Shown here piece after piece: positions 28,017 to 36,367 of a DNA stretch of 64,000 nucleotides. Within the stretch, counting starts at the first letter, position 1, and each line of letters starts with the position of its first letter. Source of the DNA: Betaproteobacteria bacterium Ga0077532 (GTDB taxonomy: Bacteria; Pseudomonadota; Gammaproteobacteria; Burkholderiales; Ga0077523); NCBI GenBank assembly GCA_001464895.1, contig LNEE01000031.1, forward strand, positions 62,001 through 126,000, read 5' to 3'. Made by a program: the position numbers and the translations under genes. The notes under the pieces are model-generated. The model saw nothing but the letters and a program-made list of their open reading frames with translations. It did not search any database and had not been told where the DNA came from.

Positions 28017-28104
28017 GCGGGGCCGTCGCCGGGCATCTCCTTCCCGATCCACCGTCCTACGCCACCGGTCAGCGGACCGCGCGGCGTCCTGTCGAGTCCC
28101 CAGC

Positions 28105-28965
28105 ATGTCCGAAGACACCTTCACCCTGAAACTGTCCTGCCCCAACCGGCCGGGCATCGTCGCCGCGGTATCGACATTCCTATTCGAAGCGGGCTGCAAC
28201 ATCCTGGACGCGCGCCAGTTCGACGAGACCCACAGCGGGCGCTTCTTCATGCGCCTCGTCCTCAACACGGTCAGGCCCGGGGTGTCGGCTGCGGATCTCA
28301 CGGCGAACTTCGTCCCGATCGCCGAGACGTTCGACATGCAGTGGACGCTGCGCGCGCGGTCGGACCGTCGGCGCGTGATGATCCTGGTGTCGAAGCTCGA
28401 CCACTGCCTCGTGGATCTGCTGTACCGCCGACGTATCGGTGAGCTGCCGATGGACCTCACGGCCATCGTGTCGAACCATCCGCGTGAGGCGCATCCGCAC
28501 ATCGCGTTCGAGGATGTTCCGTTCCACCACCTGCCGGTGACGCCCGAGACGAAGATGGAGCAGGAGGCGCGCATCTGGGAACTGATCGTCCAGACCCGCA
28601 GCGAAGTGGTCGTGCTCGCGCGCTACATGCAGGTGCTGTCGGACGGTCTCTCCGCGAAGCTGAGTGGCCGGTGCATCAACATCCACCATTCGTTCCTGCC
28701 AGGGTTCAAGGGTGCGCGACCGTATCACCAGGCGCATGCGCGCGGCGTGAAGCTGATCGGCGCCACGGCGCACTACGTGACCCCGGATCTCGACGAAGGC
28801 CCCATCATCGATCAGGACGTGGAACGGGTGTCGCACGACGACTCCCCGGACGATCTCGTGCGGAAGGGTCGCGACATCGAACGCCGCGTCCTGTCGCGGG
28901 CCGTGCGATATCACATCGAGGATCGCGTGATCCTCAATGGCCAGAAGACGGTGGTGTTTGCGTGA
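28105..28965 (+). CDS. purU: Formyltetrahydrofolate deformylase
   Basis: A 286-residue enzyme that hydrolyses 10-formyltetrahydrofolate to formate and tetrahydrofolate. An N-terminal ACT domain (about 6-85, [14 protein letters not shown]) precedes the formyltransferase domain, whose catalytic Asn192, His194 and Asp228/Asp230 lie in [11 protein letters not shown] and [14 protein letters not shown] 28105 matches the normal PurU length. Placement after the N-methylglutamate operon suggests it recycles folate when methyl groups enter as methylene- or formyl-folate, releasing formate for oxidation, the same by-product made by dimethylformamidase. Confidence 0.93.
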   Translation: MSEDTFTLKLSCPNRPGIVAAVSTFLFEAGCNILDARQFDETHSGRFFMRLVLNTVRPGVSAADLTANFVPIAETFDMQWTLRARSDRRRVMILVSKLDHCLVDLLYRRRIGELPMDLTAIVSNHPREAHPHIAFEDVPFHHLPVTPETKMEQEARIWELIVQTRSEVVVLARYMQVLSDGLSAKLSGRCINIHHSFLPGFKGARPYHQAHARGVKLIGATAHYVTPDLDEGPIIDQDVERVSHDDSPDDLVRKGRDIERRVLSRAVRYHIEDRVILNGQKTVVFA

Positions 28966-28995
28966 TGCCGGTGGATGCTCCACGAACTGCCGGCG

Positions 28996-29768
28996 CGGGC
29001 CATGTGAGCGACAACGATGGTTCCGGGTGAAACGCTGCCCTGCATCAACCGCTTTCGTGGCCATGGGCCCCTCCTACAACGGCACTCCAGGTGATGATTT
29101 TGTAGGAGCGGGTCATGCCCGCGACAGCGATGGTTCCGGGTGAAGCGTTTACTTGCATCAACCGCTTTCGGGGCCATGGGCCCCTCCTACAACGGCACTC
29201 CAGGTGATGATTTTGTAGGAGCGGGCCATGCCCGCGACAGCGATGGTTCCGGGTGAAGCGTTTCCCTGCATCAACCGCTTTCGGGGCCATGGGCCCCTCC
29301 TACAACGGCACACTGAGTGATGATTTTGTAGGAGCGGGCCATGCCCGCGACAGCGATGGTTCCGGGTGAAGCGTTTCCCTGCACCAACCGCTTTCGGGGC
29401 CATGGGCCCCTCCTACAACGGCACACTGGGTGATGATTTTGTAGGAGCGGGCCATGCCCGCGACAGCGATGGTTCCGGGTGGGGCGTTTCCTTGCATCGA
29501 CTGCTTTCGGGGCCGTGGGCCCCTCCTACAACGGCACACTGAGTGATGATTTTGTAGGAGCGGGCCATGCCCGCGAAAGCGATGGTTCCGGGTGAAGCGT
29601 TTCCCTGCACCAACCGCTTTCGGGGCCATGGGCCCCTCCTACAACGGCACATTGGGTGATGATTTTGTAGGAGCGGGCCATGCCCGCGACAGCGATGGTT
29701 CCGGGTGGAGCGTTTGCCTGCATCGACCGCTTTCGGGGCCATGGGCCCCTCCTACAACGGCACACTGG
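28996..29768. repeat. 113-bp tandem array of paired REP-like palindromes
   Basis: The only gene-free stretch over 800 bp is filled by 6.8 units repeated at exactly 113 bp. The element GTAGGAGCGGGCCATGCCCG starts at 29102, 29215, 29328, 29441, 29554 and 29667. Each is followed by a conserved spacer and an inverted counterpart, GGGGCCATGGGCCCCTCCTAC, in seven copies. The two are roughly head-to-head, so each unit resembles a REP doublet (BIME). Units are 90-99 percent identical by eye. The array lies between the convergent ends of purU and the Sel1 gene. No transposase is linked in this window. Confidence 0.92.
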
Positions 29769-29832
29769 GATCTGCAGGCGCGATCGATGCACCGGATCGC
29801 TTCGACCGGACCAACTGCTACTTCGCTGTGCG

Positions 29833-30495
29833 TCAGTGCCGCATTCCCGTACCCGTCGCTGCCGCATCCAACGCGCGTTGGCCGCGGAAGGCCGCCAGCC
29901 GGTGCTGTGCCTCCTGCTTCTCTTCCGATGACATCTGCTCCACGAGTGGCTCCAGCGCGTTCAGCGCATTTCCGGCGCCGTGCTGGCTCGCGAGCGTCAG
30001 CCATACGAAGGCCGTCACGCGGTCCTTCGTTACGCCGTCGTTGCCGCAGTAGAGGTATCCGAGCCTTGCCTGCGCTGGCGCATGGCCGCACTCGCCGGCT
30101 CGCGTGTACCACATGAGCGCGCGATCCATGTCCTGCGGCACGCCCTTGCCCTTCGCGCACAGCACGGCGAGGTTGAACATCGCGTGCGTGTCGCCCTGTT
30201 CCGCTGCGCGTTCGAGCCATCTAGCCGCCTCGGTGAAGTCCTGAGCGACGCCTTTGCCGAGCCCGTACATCGCGCCGACGTTGTTCTGGGCGAGGCAGTT
30301 GCCGCCCTGGGCAGAACGCAGATACCACTGAAAGGCTTCGGCATCGCTGACGTCGACACCCTGGCCGTTCTCGTACAGCGTCCCGATCCAGGCCTGGCTG
30401 TCGGTGTCGCCCGCCTCCGCGAGTGGGAGCCAGCACGACAACGCACCGGCGTAGTCACCCTGGCGGTACTTTTCGAAGGCTTCGTTGGCATTCAT
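29833..30495 (-). CDS. Sel1-repeat (TPR-like) protein
   Basis: A 220-residue cytoplasmic solenoid protein without a signal peptide. At least four Sel1-like repeats run through residues about 10-175, with the hallmark pattern A..YEnGqGV..d..eA..W...A (for example IGTLYENGQGVDVSDAEAFQW). Such proteins are protein-interaction scaffolds. It is the last gene of the amide/dimethylformamidase operon, 57 bp after the Rieske-like gene, with a good ribosome site (GAGGAG) before ATG 30495. A scaffolding or regulatory link to the upstream enzymes is inferred only from position. Confidence 0.85.
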   Translation of the reverse strand: MNANEAFEKYRQGDYAGALSCWLPLAEAGDTDSQAWIGTLYENGQGVDVSDAEAFQWYLRSAQGGNCLAQNNVGAMYGLGKGVAQDFTEAARWLERAAEQGDTHAMFNLAVLCAKGKGVPQDMDRALMWYTRAGECGHAPAQARLGYLYCGNDGVTKDRVTAFVWLTLASQHGAGNALNALEPLVEQMSSEEKQEAQHRLAAFRGQRALDAAATGTGMRH

Positions 30496-30552
30496 CGTGA
30501 GTTCTCCTCGTACTGAAGGTTGGTTGTTCCGCGCGCGCGCAGGTGCGCCAGC

Positions 30553-31716
30553 TCAGGCGTTCACGCCCGCGTTCAGCGATCTGCCAGGCCGGCCGTACAG
30601 CGGCTGGTCGATGTACGTGTGGCGGGCGAGCACGCGCGCGATGAGCATCTGCTGGAAGCTCCACGCGAGCGGGTTCTCCTCGCGCGGCGCGGGCGAGTCG
30701 TCCACGGCCTGCGGGATGAAAGGGGAGGGGTTCGCTGCGCCTGCGAGGGTCCGGTGCAAGGATTCGGCTTCACCTTGATCGCGGCGGACCAGCTCGGTCA
30801 GCTGTGCAATGCAGGACTCGATGTCATCGGGCACCGTCCGCGCGAAGACGTCACAGGTCTCCAGCGTCTCGGTGAGGCCGGTGGGCTGCACGATGCTGGT
30901 CATCACGACGTCGTGGAACACGCGGATCAGCAGGTTCGGGAAGATCCATGCGACGCCGAGGGGCGCCCCTGCGGCATCGGCAGCGTCCGATGCCGAGAAC
31001 CCGGCCGGTTCTTCTTCCGACATCAGCATCGACGGCGTCGCGTTCGCGGCATCGGTCGCGACCTTGCCGAGGAGCTTCCAGTTGAAGCGCCCTTCGGCCT
31101 GGAAGCGTCCGATGCGGACGAGATCGCCCTCCACCAGGGCCCGCAGTGGCGCCGCGTACTCGGCGAACGAGGCATCGGGAAGATCATCGCCCGCGTCGAG
31201 ATTCACGAAGGTCAGCGTGCCGATCGCGGCGACGCGGATCGGCACCAGCTTGTTCGGGTTGTTCCCGATGAACATGTACATCTCGGGAACGTCGTTCCCG
31301 TCGGGGGCGGCGGCGATCACATCCCGATCACGGGAGTGTCCGCACGACGTGTAGAAGCAGGAGGTCTTCTTGCCGGTCTGGCATTGGTGCGGCACGAACC
31401 TGCAGCCGCCGTGCTGGGCGAAGTTGAAGTGGGCCGCGAGACCTCCGTCCGGACGACGGAGCACGTGGACGCCGTGGTTGCCCACGGTGTGCGGCAGCAG
31501 ATCACCGATGGCGGGGATGCGGTCGTGATGGCCGACGCAGATCCATCCGCGGGTCCACACGGACTCGTCCTCGAGATCCGCGAACGCCTTCGAACGGTAC
31601 GCGAGGCGCGGCAGCAGCGTGGCCTGGCCGAAGTCGGCTCGCGCCGCTGTGTAGAGCGCCGGCGCCCGGAGGTCCCGGTGGCCCTCGAAGAAGCCGAGGA
31701 TGGGTTGCGCACTCAT
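30553..31716 (-). CDS. Rieske-oxygenase-like protein with degenerate metal sites
   Basis: A 387-residue protein whose layout follows the alpha subunit of Rieske ring-hydroxylating/N-demethylating oxygenases (an N-terminal WxxxGHxxxIP-type lead, Rieske-like domain about 60-160, SRPBCC-type catalytic region after about 190). The Rieske ligands are incomplete: the usual Cys-x-His is Ala-Gln-His and the usual Cys-x-x-His is Cys-Phe-Tyr-Thr, in a segment with several other Cys and His. In the catalytic region NWK is kept but the two iron-binding histidines are not visible (GKVATDAANATPSML). It lies 119 bp downstream of the dimethylformamidase large subunit. It may be a non-catalytic accessory or bind metal differently. 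Confidence 0.65.
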   Translation of the reverse strand: MSAQPILGFFEGHRDLRAPALYTAARADFGQATLLPRLAYRSKAFADLEDESVWTRGWICVGHHDRIPAIGDLLPHTVGNHGVHVLRRPDGGLAAHFNFAQHGGCRFVPHQCQTGKKTSCFYTSCGHSRDRDVIAAAPDGNDVPEMYMFIGNNPNKLVPIRVAAIGTLTFVNLDAGDDLPDASFAEYAAPLRALVEGDLVRIGRFQAEGRFNWKLLGKVATDAANATPSMLMSEEEPAGFSASDAADAAGAPLGVAWIFPNLLIRVFHDVVMTSIVQPTGLTETLETCDVFARTVPDDIESCIAQLTELVRRDQGEAESLHRTLAGAANPSPFIPQAVDDSPAPREENPLAWSFQQMLIARVLARHTYIDQPLYGRPGRSLNAGVNA

Positions 31717-31835
31717 CGGTCACTCTCCATGGAATGGGGGTGCGGCGGCACCGTGTTTCCGGCGCCGCCGCACGGTGGCCGGGGGCGATCCTGCTGCCCT
31801 CGGCCGTGCTGCAGGCTGGCGATCACAGCGGGTTC

Positions 31836-34250
31836 TTACACGCCGCGTGCGGTCGACACCTTGTTGCCGGGCGGATCGTAGTCGGCCCGACCGCGATGCT
31901 TGTAGGCGTCGGCGGGCGGAGGCGGCAGCGGACCGTCCTTCATGAAGCGGTCGAGCACGTTCTTCACGAGGCGCGAGATGTTGTTCTTCGCGGGATCCCC
32001 GTTGTTCCACGGAAGCGAGCCGCAGAACGCGATGGAGCTGAACGCGAAGCACCCGCCGCCGTTGGGCGTCTCGTGATACGCGATGTCCGAACGAATACGC
32101 GGATGCTGCGTGCCGTCCAGACCCTGCTGGTTGAAGCCGAAGTCCTCCATCACGAGCAGATAGCCTTCCGTGTGGCGACCCGCCGACGTGGCGACGACCA
32201 GCGTGTGGGGCGGAGAGCCGAGCATCGTGTCGACGATGTCCAGTTCCGTGCCCGCGGCGCCGCCGCCGACGAGACCGAAGTTGCCCAGCTTCTCGTCGTA
32301 GCCGATGCCCTCGAAGGCCCACGCGACGCGTGGGTCGTTGCTCTCGGGTGTGCGGCTGTACCACGTGGAGATGTCGAAGCCTTCGGAAGACATGCCCGTG
32401 CCGGCGACCGTGTGCAGGTAGCGGCCGCGATAGCGCCACATCCCGCCCAGCTCACCGGTGGACTGGTGGTAGTACTCGCCCGGGTCGGCGCGCCAGGTGC
32501 GGATGCCGGATTCGCAACGGCGCATCTCGGTGATGATCCCGCGGCCGAGATGGTCGTAGGCGGGATGGAACGAGTGCACCCAATACCAGCCGTCCGCGCC
32601 CATGTACATCAGGCGTCCGCCCTGCTGCGTGTAGTTGTGGAGCGCATCGAGCTGCGGACCGGAGTTGTGCTCCGGATGCGAGCCCGTGATCACCACGTTG
32701 TAGCCCTTCAGCCGCGCGAGGCCGTCGTAGTTCACGTCCTCGTCGGTGATCACGTCGTAGTTGTACCCGTTCACTTCCAGCCAGTAGATGAGGTGGAGGT
32801 CGGCGGGGTACTGCCACGGCGCCTGCATCAGGAAGTGGTCGTACTTCGGACGCACGCTGAGGATGGGCCGCAGCCGCGTCGAGAGGCACAGGCCGCTACC
32901 GTCGGTGTGCGTGTCGTAGATCGAGCCGCCGTACTCGCGGTGCTCCGAAAGGAACATGTTCTGGTGCTGCATGATCGGCACGCGGTACACGAGCAATTCT
33001 GCGCCGCCGGCGTTGTTCGCCAGGTGTTCGTTGGCGTACGCCATGTAGCTGATCGTCGGAATCATCACCGCGATCTTGGCCGTCTCCTTGCCGACGTGTG
33101 GCACGACGAAGAACGGGATGTAGTCCTCGTCGCCTTCCGCAGTCGTGAGCTTTGCGGCGTAGCAGGCGCTCTTCAGATCCGCGGGGACGTCCCACGCGAA
33201 GTCGACATCCCAGCGGGCATCGTCGACGTCGTCATCGTGGAAGTGGATCGCACCGTACTCGTTCTTCGCATGTTTCCAGTCGAAGCTGTGGCCGTCCCAG
33301 TTGTAGCCGGTCATGGCGCGCGTGGGGCAGTTCGCGATGCGGGCGTGGTGCAGGTACGGGCCCTTGTCGTGCGCGTAGATCGTGTCGATGCCGGCGCCGA
33401 AGTCCCACGAGGCGACGAGGCATTCCGACAGCTTCGGCGTCGGGCCGCTGCCACGGCGCTCGTCACCGCCGGTCTGGGCACCCTGCTTCATGGTCTCGAT
33501 CTCGACGCGCGAGAGCGCGCGGTTGCACACGCGCGGGCTGTCGATCTTGCCGTTGTAGTGCCCGGAGATCAGCATGCCCTTCGGAAGCGAGGAGGCCGCG
33601 AGGGGACCGCCGTCGATCGCGCCGGTGTAGCCGGCGATCACGAACGGTGCAGCGCTCTGGCGGATCTTCTCGCGCACGGTGCGCACCGCCGGCGGGATCT
33701 CGGGGTCGAGCGCGTAGGTGATCTGGGGCTCGTGATAGAGCACGGCCTCGCCGGTCTTCGCATCGAAGGTGGCCGCGAGGAAGTGCCAGGCGTGATCGCG
33801 CAGCGGAGCGCCCGTGGTGACGCGTTCACCGTTGATCCGAAGCTCGGGGCAGCCGTCTTCGTTGATGAAGAGTCCGTAGCCGCCGTCGGCCGGGGTCCAC
33901 TTGGAGAGCAGGCCTTGGGCGCCATGCTTCCAGTACTTCGGATGCGTCTTCGGTGTGGTCGGCCAGACCCAGCACTGCAGCGTGAAGCTCTCGACGCGGA
34001 AGTTGGCGTTGTCGGTGACGAAGCCGTAGGACCCGCTCTGGATCACCTGCTTCTTGCCCGGATACTCGCCGTTGACCGAGACGCTCACCGGCTTCTCGAT
34101 GAAGCCGGGGCCGCGCGGGTTGGTGTCGCCGTTGATCATCTTCACGATCTCGGCCTTGTACTTCTTCGGGCCGTCGCAGTTCACGTAGAACTTGATCGTT
34201 TCGCCGGGGTGTACGCCGAATTTGTCCGCGTACCCTGTGAGTCGCATCAT
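31836..34250 (-). CDS. dmfA2: N,N-dimethylformamidase large subunit
   Basis: An 804-residue protein of the dimethylformamidase large-subunit family, hydrolysing N,N-dimethylformamide to dimethylamine and formate. A concanavalin/LamG-like domain (about 80-260) is followed by a conserved core and an amidotransferase-like domain (about 480-760). The Paracoccus enzyme uses a mononuclear iron held by two Tyr and one Glu; candidates here by position are Tyr402 or Tyr405, Tyr440 and Glu527. The known enzyme is about 762 residues, so this is slightly longer. Start: tandem ATG at 34250/34247 eight bases after GGAG. No signal peptide. Confidence 0.85.
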   Translation of the reverse strand: MMRLTGYADKFGVHPGETIKFYVNCDGPKKYKAEIVKMINGDTNPRGPGFIEKPVSVSVNGEYPGKKQVIQSGSYGFVTDNANFRVESFTLQCWVWPTTPKTHPKYWKHGAQGLLSKWTPADGGYGLFINEDGCPELRINGERVTTGAPLRDHAWHFLAATFDAKTGEAVLYHEPQITYALDPEIPPAVRTVREKIRQSAAPFVIAGYTGAIDGGPLAASSLPKGMLISGHYNGKIDSPRVCNRALSRVEIETMKQGAQTGGDERRGSGPTPKLSECLVASWDFGAGIDTIYAHDKGPYLHHARIANCPTRAMTGYNWDGHSFDWKHAKNEYGAIHFHDDDVDDARWDVDFAWDVPADLKSACYAAKLTTAEGDEDYIPFFVVPHVGKETAKIAVMIPTISYMAYANEHLANNAGGAELLVYRVPIMQHQNMFLSEHREYGGSIYDTHTDGSGLCLSTRLRPILSVRPKYDHFLMQAPWQYPADLHLIYWLEVNGYNYDVITDEDVNYDGLARLKGYNVVITGSHPEHNSGPQLDALHNYTQQGGRLMYMGADGWYWVHSFHPAYDHLGRGIITEMRRCESGIRTWRADPGEYYHQSTGELGGMWRYRGRYLHTVAGTGMSSEGFDISTWYSRTPESNDPRVAWAFEGIGYDEKLGNFGLVGGGAAGTELDIVDTMLGSPPHTLVVATSAGRHTEGYLLVMEDFGFNQQGLDGTQHPRIRSDIAYHETPNGGGCFAFSSIAFCGSLPWNNGDPAKNNISRLVKNVLDRFMKDGPLPPPPADAYKHRGRADYDPPGNKVSTARGV

Positions 34251-34296
34251 CGCTGTGTCTCCTTTGTGATGGTGTGGATGGCGTCCGCGCGGGTGG

Positions 34297-34737
34297 TCAA
34301 GTCGCGGTCCAGTTGTCGGCGCGGCGCTTCCAGCCCTCGTGGAAGTGCTCCGGCATGCCATCCGACTCGGCCATCTCTTCGAGACGCATCAGGAAGATCT
34401 CGTGCTGCACCTCCTGTTCGTCGCTGAACGTGCGGTCGTCGACGAACACCGGCGGCACGCCGCGGATACCCGACAGGCGGCCGATGCGCCATTCCTTCTC
34501 GACCTTCGTGCAGATGACGACGAGCTTTCCCTTGGCGGGCAGCGCACGCATGCGCAGGAGCACGCGATTCAGCAGGAAGTCCTCGTGGATGCCACCGGAG
34601 ATCTCGGTGGTGTCGCCGGGTGTGGCGCAGCGCAGGATCGAGCAACCTGCGACGCCCTTCATGGAATCGATGCAGGCCTTGTGTTCCTTGACAAGCCGGT
34701 CGTACTCCGGCGTTCCCTTGCGGGGGATCGAAATCAT
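34297..34737 (-). CDS. dmfA1: N,N-dimethylformamidase small subunit
   Basis: A 146-residue protein matching the small (about 15 kDa) alpha subunit of dimethylformamidase, which pairs with the large subunit in an (alpha-beta)2 or higher assembly. It starts MISIPRKGTPEY and contains the R/K-rich HEDFLLNRVLLRMRALPAKGKL segment. ATG 34737 follows GAGGAGG with ideal spacing; the frame is open upstream but lacks a ribosome site. Small-before-large order with a 46-bp gap is the arrangement in characterised Alcaligenes and Paracoccus clusters. Confidence 0.82.
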   Translation of the reverse strand: MISIPRKGTPEYDRLVKEHKACIDSMKGVAGCSILRCATPGDTTEISGGIHEDFLLNRVLLRMRALPAKGKLVVICTKVEKEWRIGRLSGIRGVPPVFVDDRTFSDEQEVQHEIFLMRLEEMAESDGMPEHFHEGWKRRADNWTAT

Positions 34738-34827
34738 CGCTACCTCCTCATGGCTTGGATGGATTGACTGGGTCGGACGGGCGATGCGCGCGGGCACGCA
34801 GGCCGTGGTGTTCCGTCGATCCGGCGC

Positions 34828-34863
34828 GCAGGCGCTGACGTCGGACGGAGCTGGAGCGCCTGC
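34828..34863. repeat. Inverted repeat in the urtE-dmfA1 gap
   Basis: GCAGGCGCT (34828-34836) and AGCGCCTGC (34855-34863) are perfect 9-bp arms with an 18-base loop, in the 195-bp gap before dmfA1. There is no T-run, so it is not an intrinsic terminator. It could be an mRNA hairpin that sets the ratio of enzyme to transporter transcripts, or an operator. No separate promoter for dmfA1 was found. Confidence 0.6.
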
Positions 34864-34932
34864 GGAGCGCACATGGCGTGCGTCCGACGGGCGGTGAGGC
34901 GGGAAGACTGACGAGCGAATAGGCACCCATGG

Positions 34933-35628
34933 CTAGATCGTCAGGTGGCGGTCGATGAGCGCATCGGTGAGTGCATCGATGCTCCCCTCCGCGGCGATCG
35001 CGCCCTTGTCCATGATCAGGAACCGGGTGCCGGCCTCCTTCGCGAACTCGACGTTCTGCTCGACGAGGATCACCGTGAGTCCGAGCTCGCGGTTGAGCCG
35101 GATCACGAGTTCCTGGATCTGCTCGACGATGTTGGGCTGGATGCCTTCCGTGGGCTCGTCGAGGATCAGCAGCTTCGGATCCGTGGCGAGCGCGCGCGCG
35201 ATGGCGAGCTGCTGGGCCTGGCCACCGGAGAGTGTCCCGGCACGCTTGTCGAGGTTGTCTGCGAGATAGGGAAACAGTTCCAGTACGTTCGGCGGCACCT
35301 GCTCGGCGCGATCCTTCCGCGCGAAGGTGCCGAGCAGGATGTTCTCGCGCACGGAGAACTTCGGGAGGATGCCCCGGCCCTGTGGGATGTAGCCGATGCC
35401 GGAAGCGGCGCGCTGGTGCGTGGGCAACGTGGACAGGTCGACGTCGCGAACGCGGATGGCGCCTGTCGTGCGCGTCGTGAGGCCCATGATGGTCCGTGCG
35501 AGTGTCGTCTTGCCGACACCGTTGCGGCCGACCACCGACAGCAGGTCGCCCTCGTTCAAGGTGAACGAAACGTCCTGGAGGATGGGCGTGTTGCCGTAGT
35601 ACGAGGTGACGTGCTCAAGCGTGAGCAT
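34933..35628 (-). CDS. urtE: Urea/amide ABC transporter ATP-binding protein UrtE type
   Basis: A 231-residue ATPase of the UrtE class. Walker A is GRNGVGKTT (about 34-42), signature LSGGQAQQ, Walker B LLILDEPTEGIQP, and switch region VEQNVEF. The GYIPQGRGILP segment and the DEPTEGIQPNIV ending are typical of UrtE rather than LivF. It overlaps urtD by 14 bp. With UrtD it powers uptake of a urea-like or short-chain amide substrate, here plausibly formamides given the dmf genes downstream. Confidence 0.87.
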   Translation of the reverse strand: MLTLEHVTSYYGNTPILQDVSFTLNEGDLLSVVGRNGVGKTTLARTIMGLTTRTTGAIRVRDVDLSTLPTHQRAASGIGYIPQGRGILPKFSVRENILLGTFARKDRAEQVPPNVLELFPYLADNLDKRAGTLSGGQAQQLAIARALATDPKLLILDEPTEGIQPNIVEQIQELVIRLNRELGLTVILVEQNVEFAKEAGTRFLIMDKGAIAAEGSIDALTDALIDRHLTI

Positions 35629-36367
35629 GGTGCTTGCCCCCTCCGAGGTAGACGCGCTTCACGTCCTCGTTGCGTTCGATCTCCTCGATCGTGCCTTCGG
35701 CGAGGAAGCGACCCATGTGCATGACGGTGACGCGGTCGGCGATCTGGCGCACGAAACCCATGTCGTGCTCCACGACGAGCAGCGTGTGCGTGCCCTTCAG
35801 GGTGTTGAAGATCTCGCCCGTGCGATGGGTCTCCTGCACCGTCATGCCGGCGGTGGGCTCGTCCATGAGCAGGATGCGCGGGTTCTGCGTGAGCACCATG
35901 CCGATCTCCAGCCACTGCGTTTCGCCGTGCGAGAGAAAGTCGGCACGCACGCCGAGGCGGCTGGCGAGGTTCACGCGAAGCGCCACTTCCTCCACGCGCT
36001 CACGGGCTTCACGGTCGCGGAACACGAACATGTTGCGCACCGGGTTCGTGTGCCGGGTGAAGGCGGCCTCGAGGTTCTGGCGCACGGTGAGACCCTTGAA
36101 CACGGCAGGCACCTGGAACTTCCGCGACAGGCCCGCCCGCACCCGCATGTGCTCGGGCCAGTGCGTGATGACGTTGCCTTCCAGGGAGATCACGCCACCG
36201 GAGATCTTCTGGCGACCCGTGATGAGGTCGATGGTGGTGGTCTTGCCGGCACCGTTGGGTCCGAGCAGGCACCGCAGTTCGCCGCGATGCACCTTCAGAT
36301 CGAAGTTGTCGACGACCTTGAGCTGGTCGTAGGCCTTGGTGACGCCCTTCAGTTCGAGCAGCGCCAT
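35615..36367 (-). CDS. urtD: Urea/amide ABC transporter ATP-binding protein UrtD type
   Basis: A 250-residue ATPase of the UrtD class. Walker A is GPNGAGKTT, Walker B ILLMDEPTAGM, and VVEHDMGFV carries the switch histidine. The signature is the UrtD form (LSHGETQWLEIGM) with GMTVQETHRT following. ATG 36367 overlaps the upstream permease stop (ATGA), and it overlaps urtE at its end, so expression is coupled. The frame is open far upstream but the family alignment begins at MALLELKGV. Confidence 0.88.
   Translation of the reverse strand: MALLELKGVTKAYDQLKVVDNFDLKVHRGELRCLLGPNGAGKTTTIDLITGRQKISGGVISLEGNVITHWPEHMRVRAGLSRKFQVPAVFKGLTVRQNLEAAFTRHTNPVRNMFVFRDREARERVEEVALRVNLASRLGVRADFLSHGETQWLEIGMVLTQNPRILLMDEPTAGMTVQETHRTGEIFNTLKGTHTLLVVEHDMGFVRQIADRVTVMHMGRFLAEGTIEEIERNEDVKRVYLGGGKHHAHA

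Noticed and set aside
28996-29768. CRISPR array.
   Set aside because: The whole 113-bp unit is conserved, so there are no unique spacers, and no cas genes are present.
28911-29867. A series of overlapping 81-113-residue minus-strand frames beginning MAPKAV.
   Set aside because: They translate the 113-bp repeat array; the sequence repeats because the DNA does, and the frames lack ribosome sites.
30553-31716. Functional aromatic ring-hydroxylating dioxygenase.
   Set aside because: The Rieske and catalytic iron ligands cannot be found in register, so activity of that kind is not supported.
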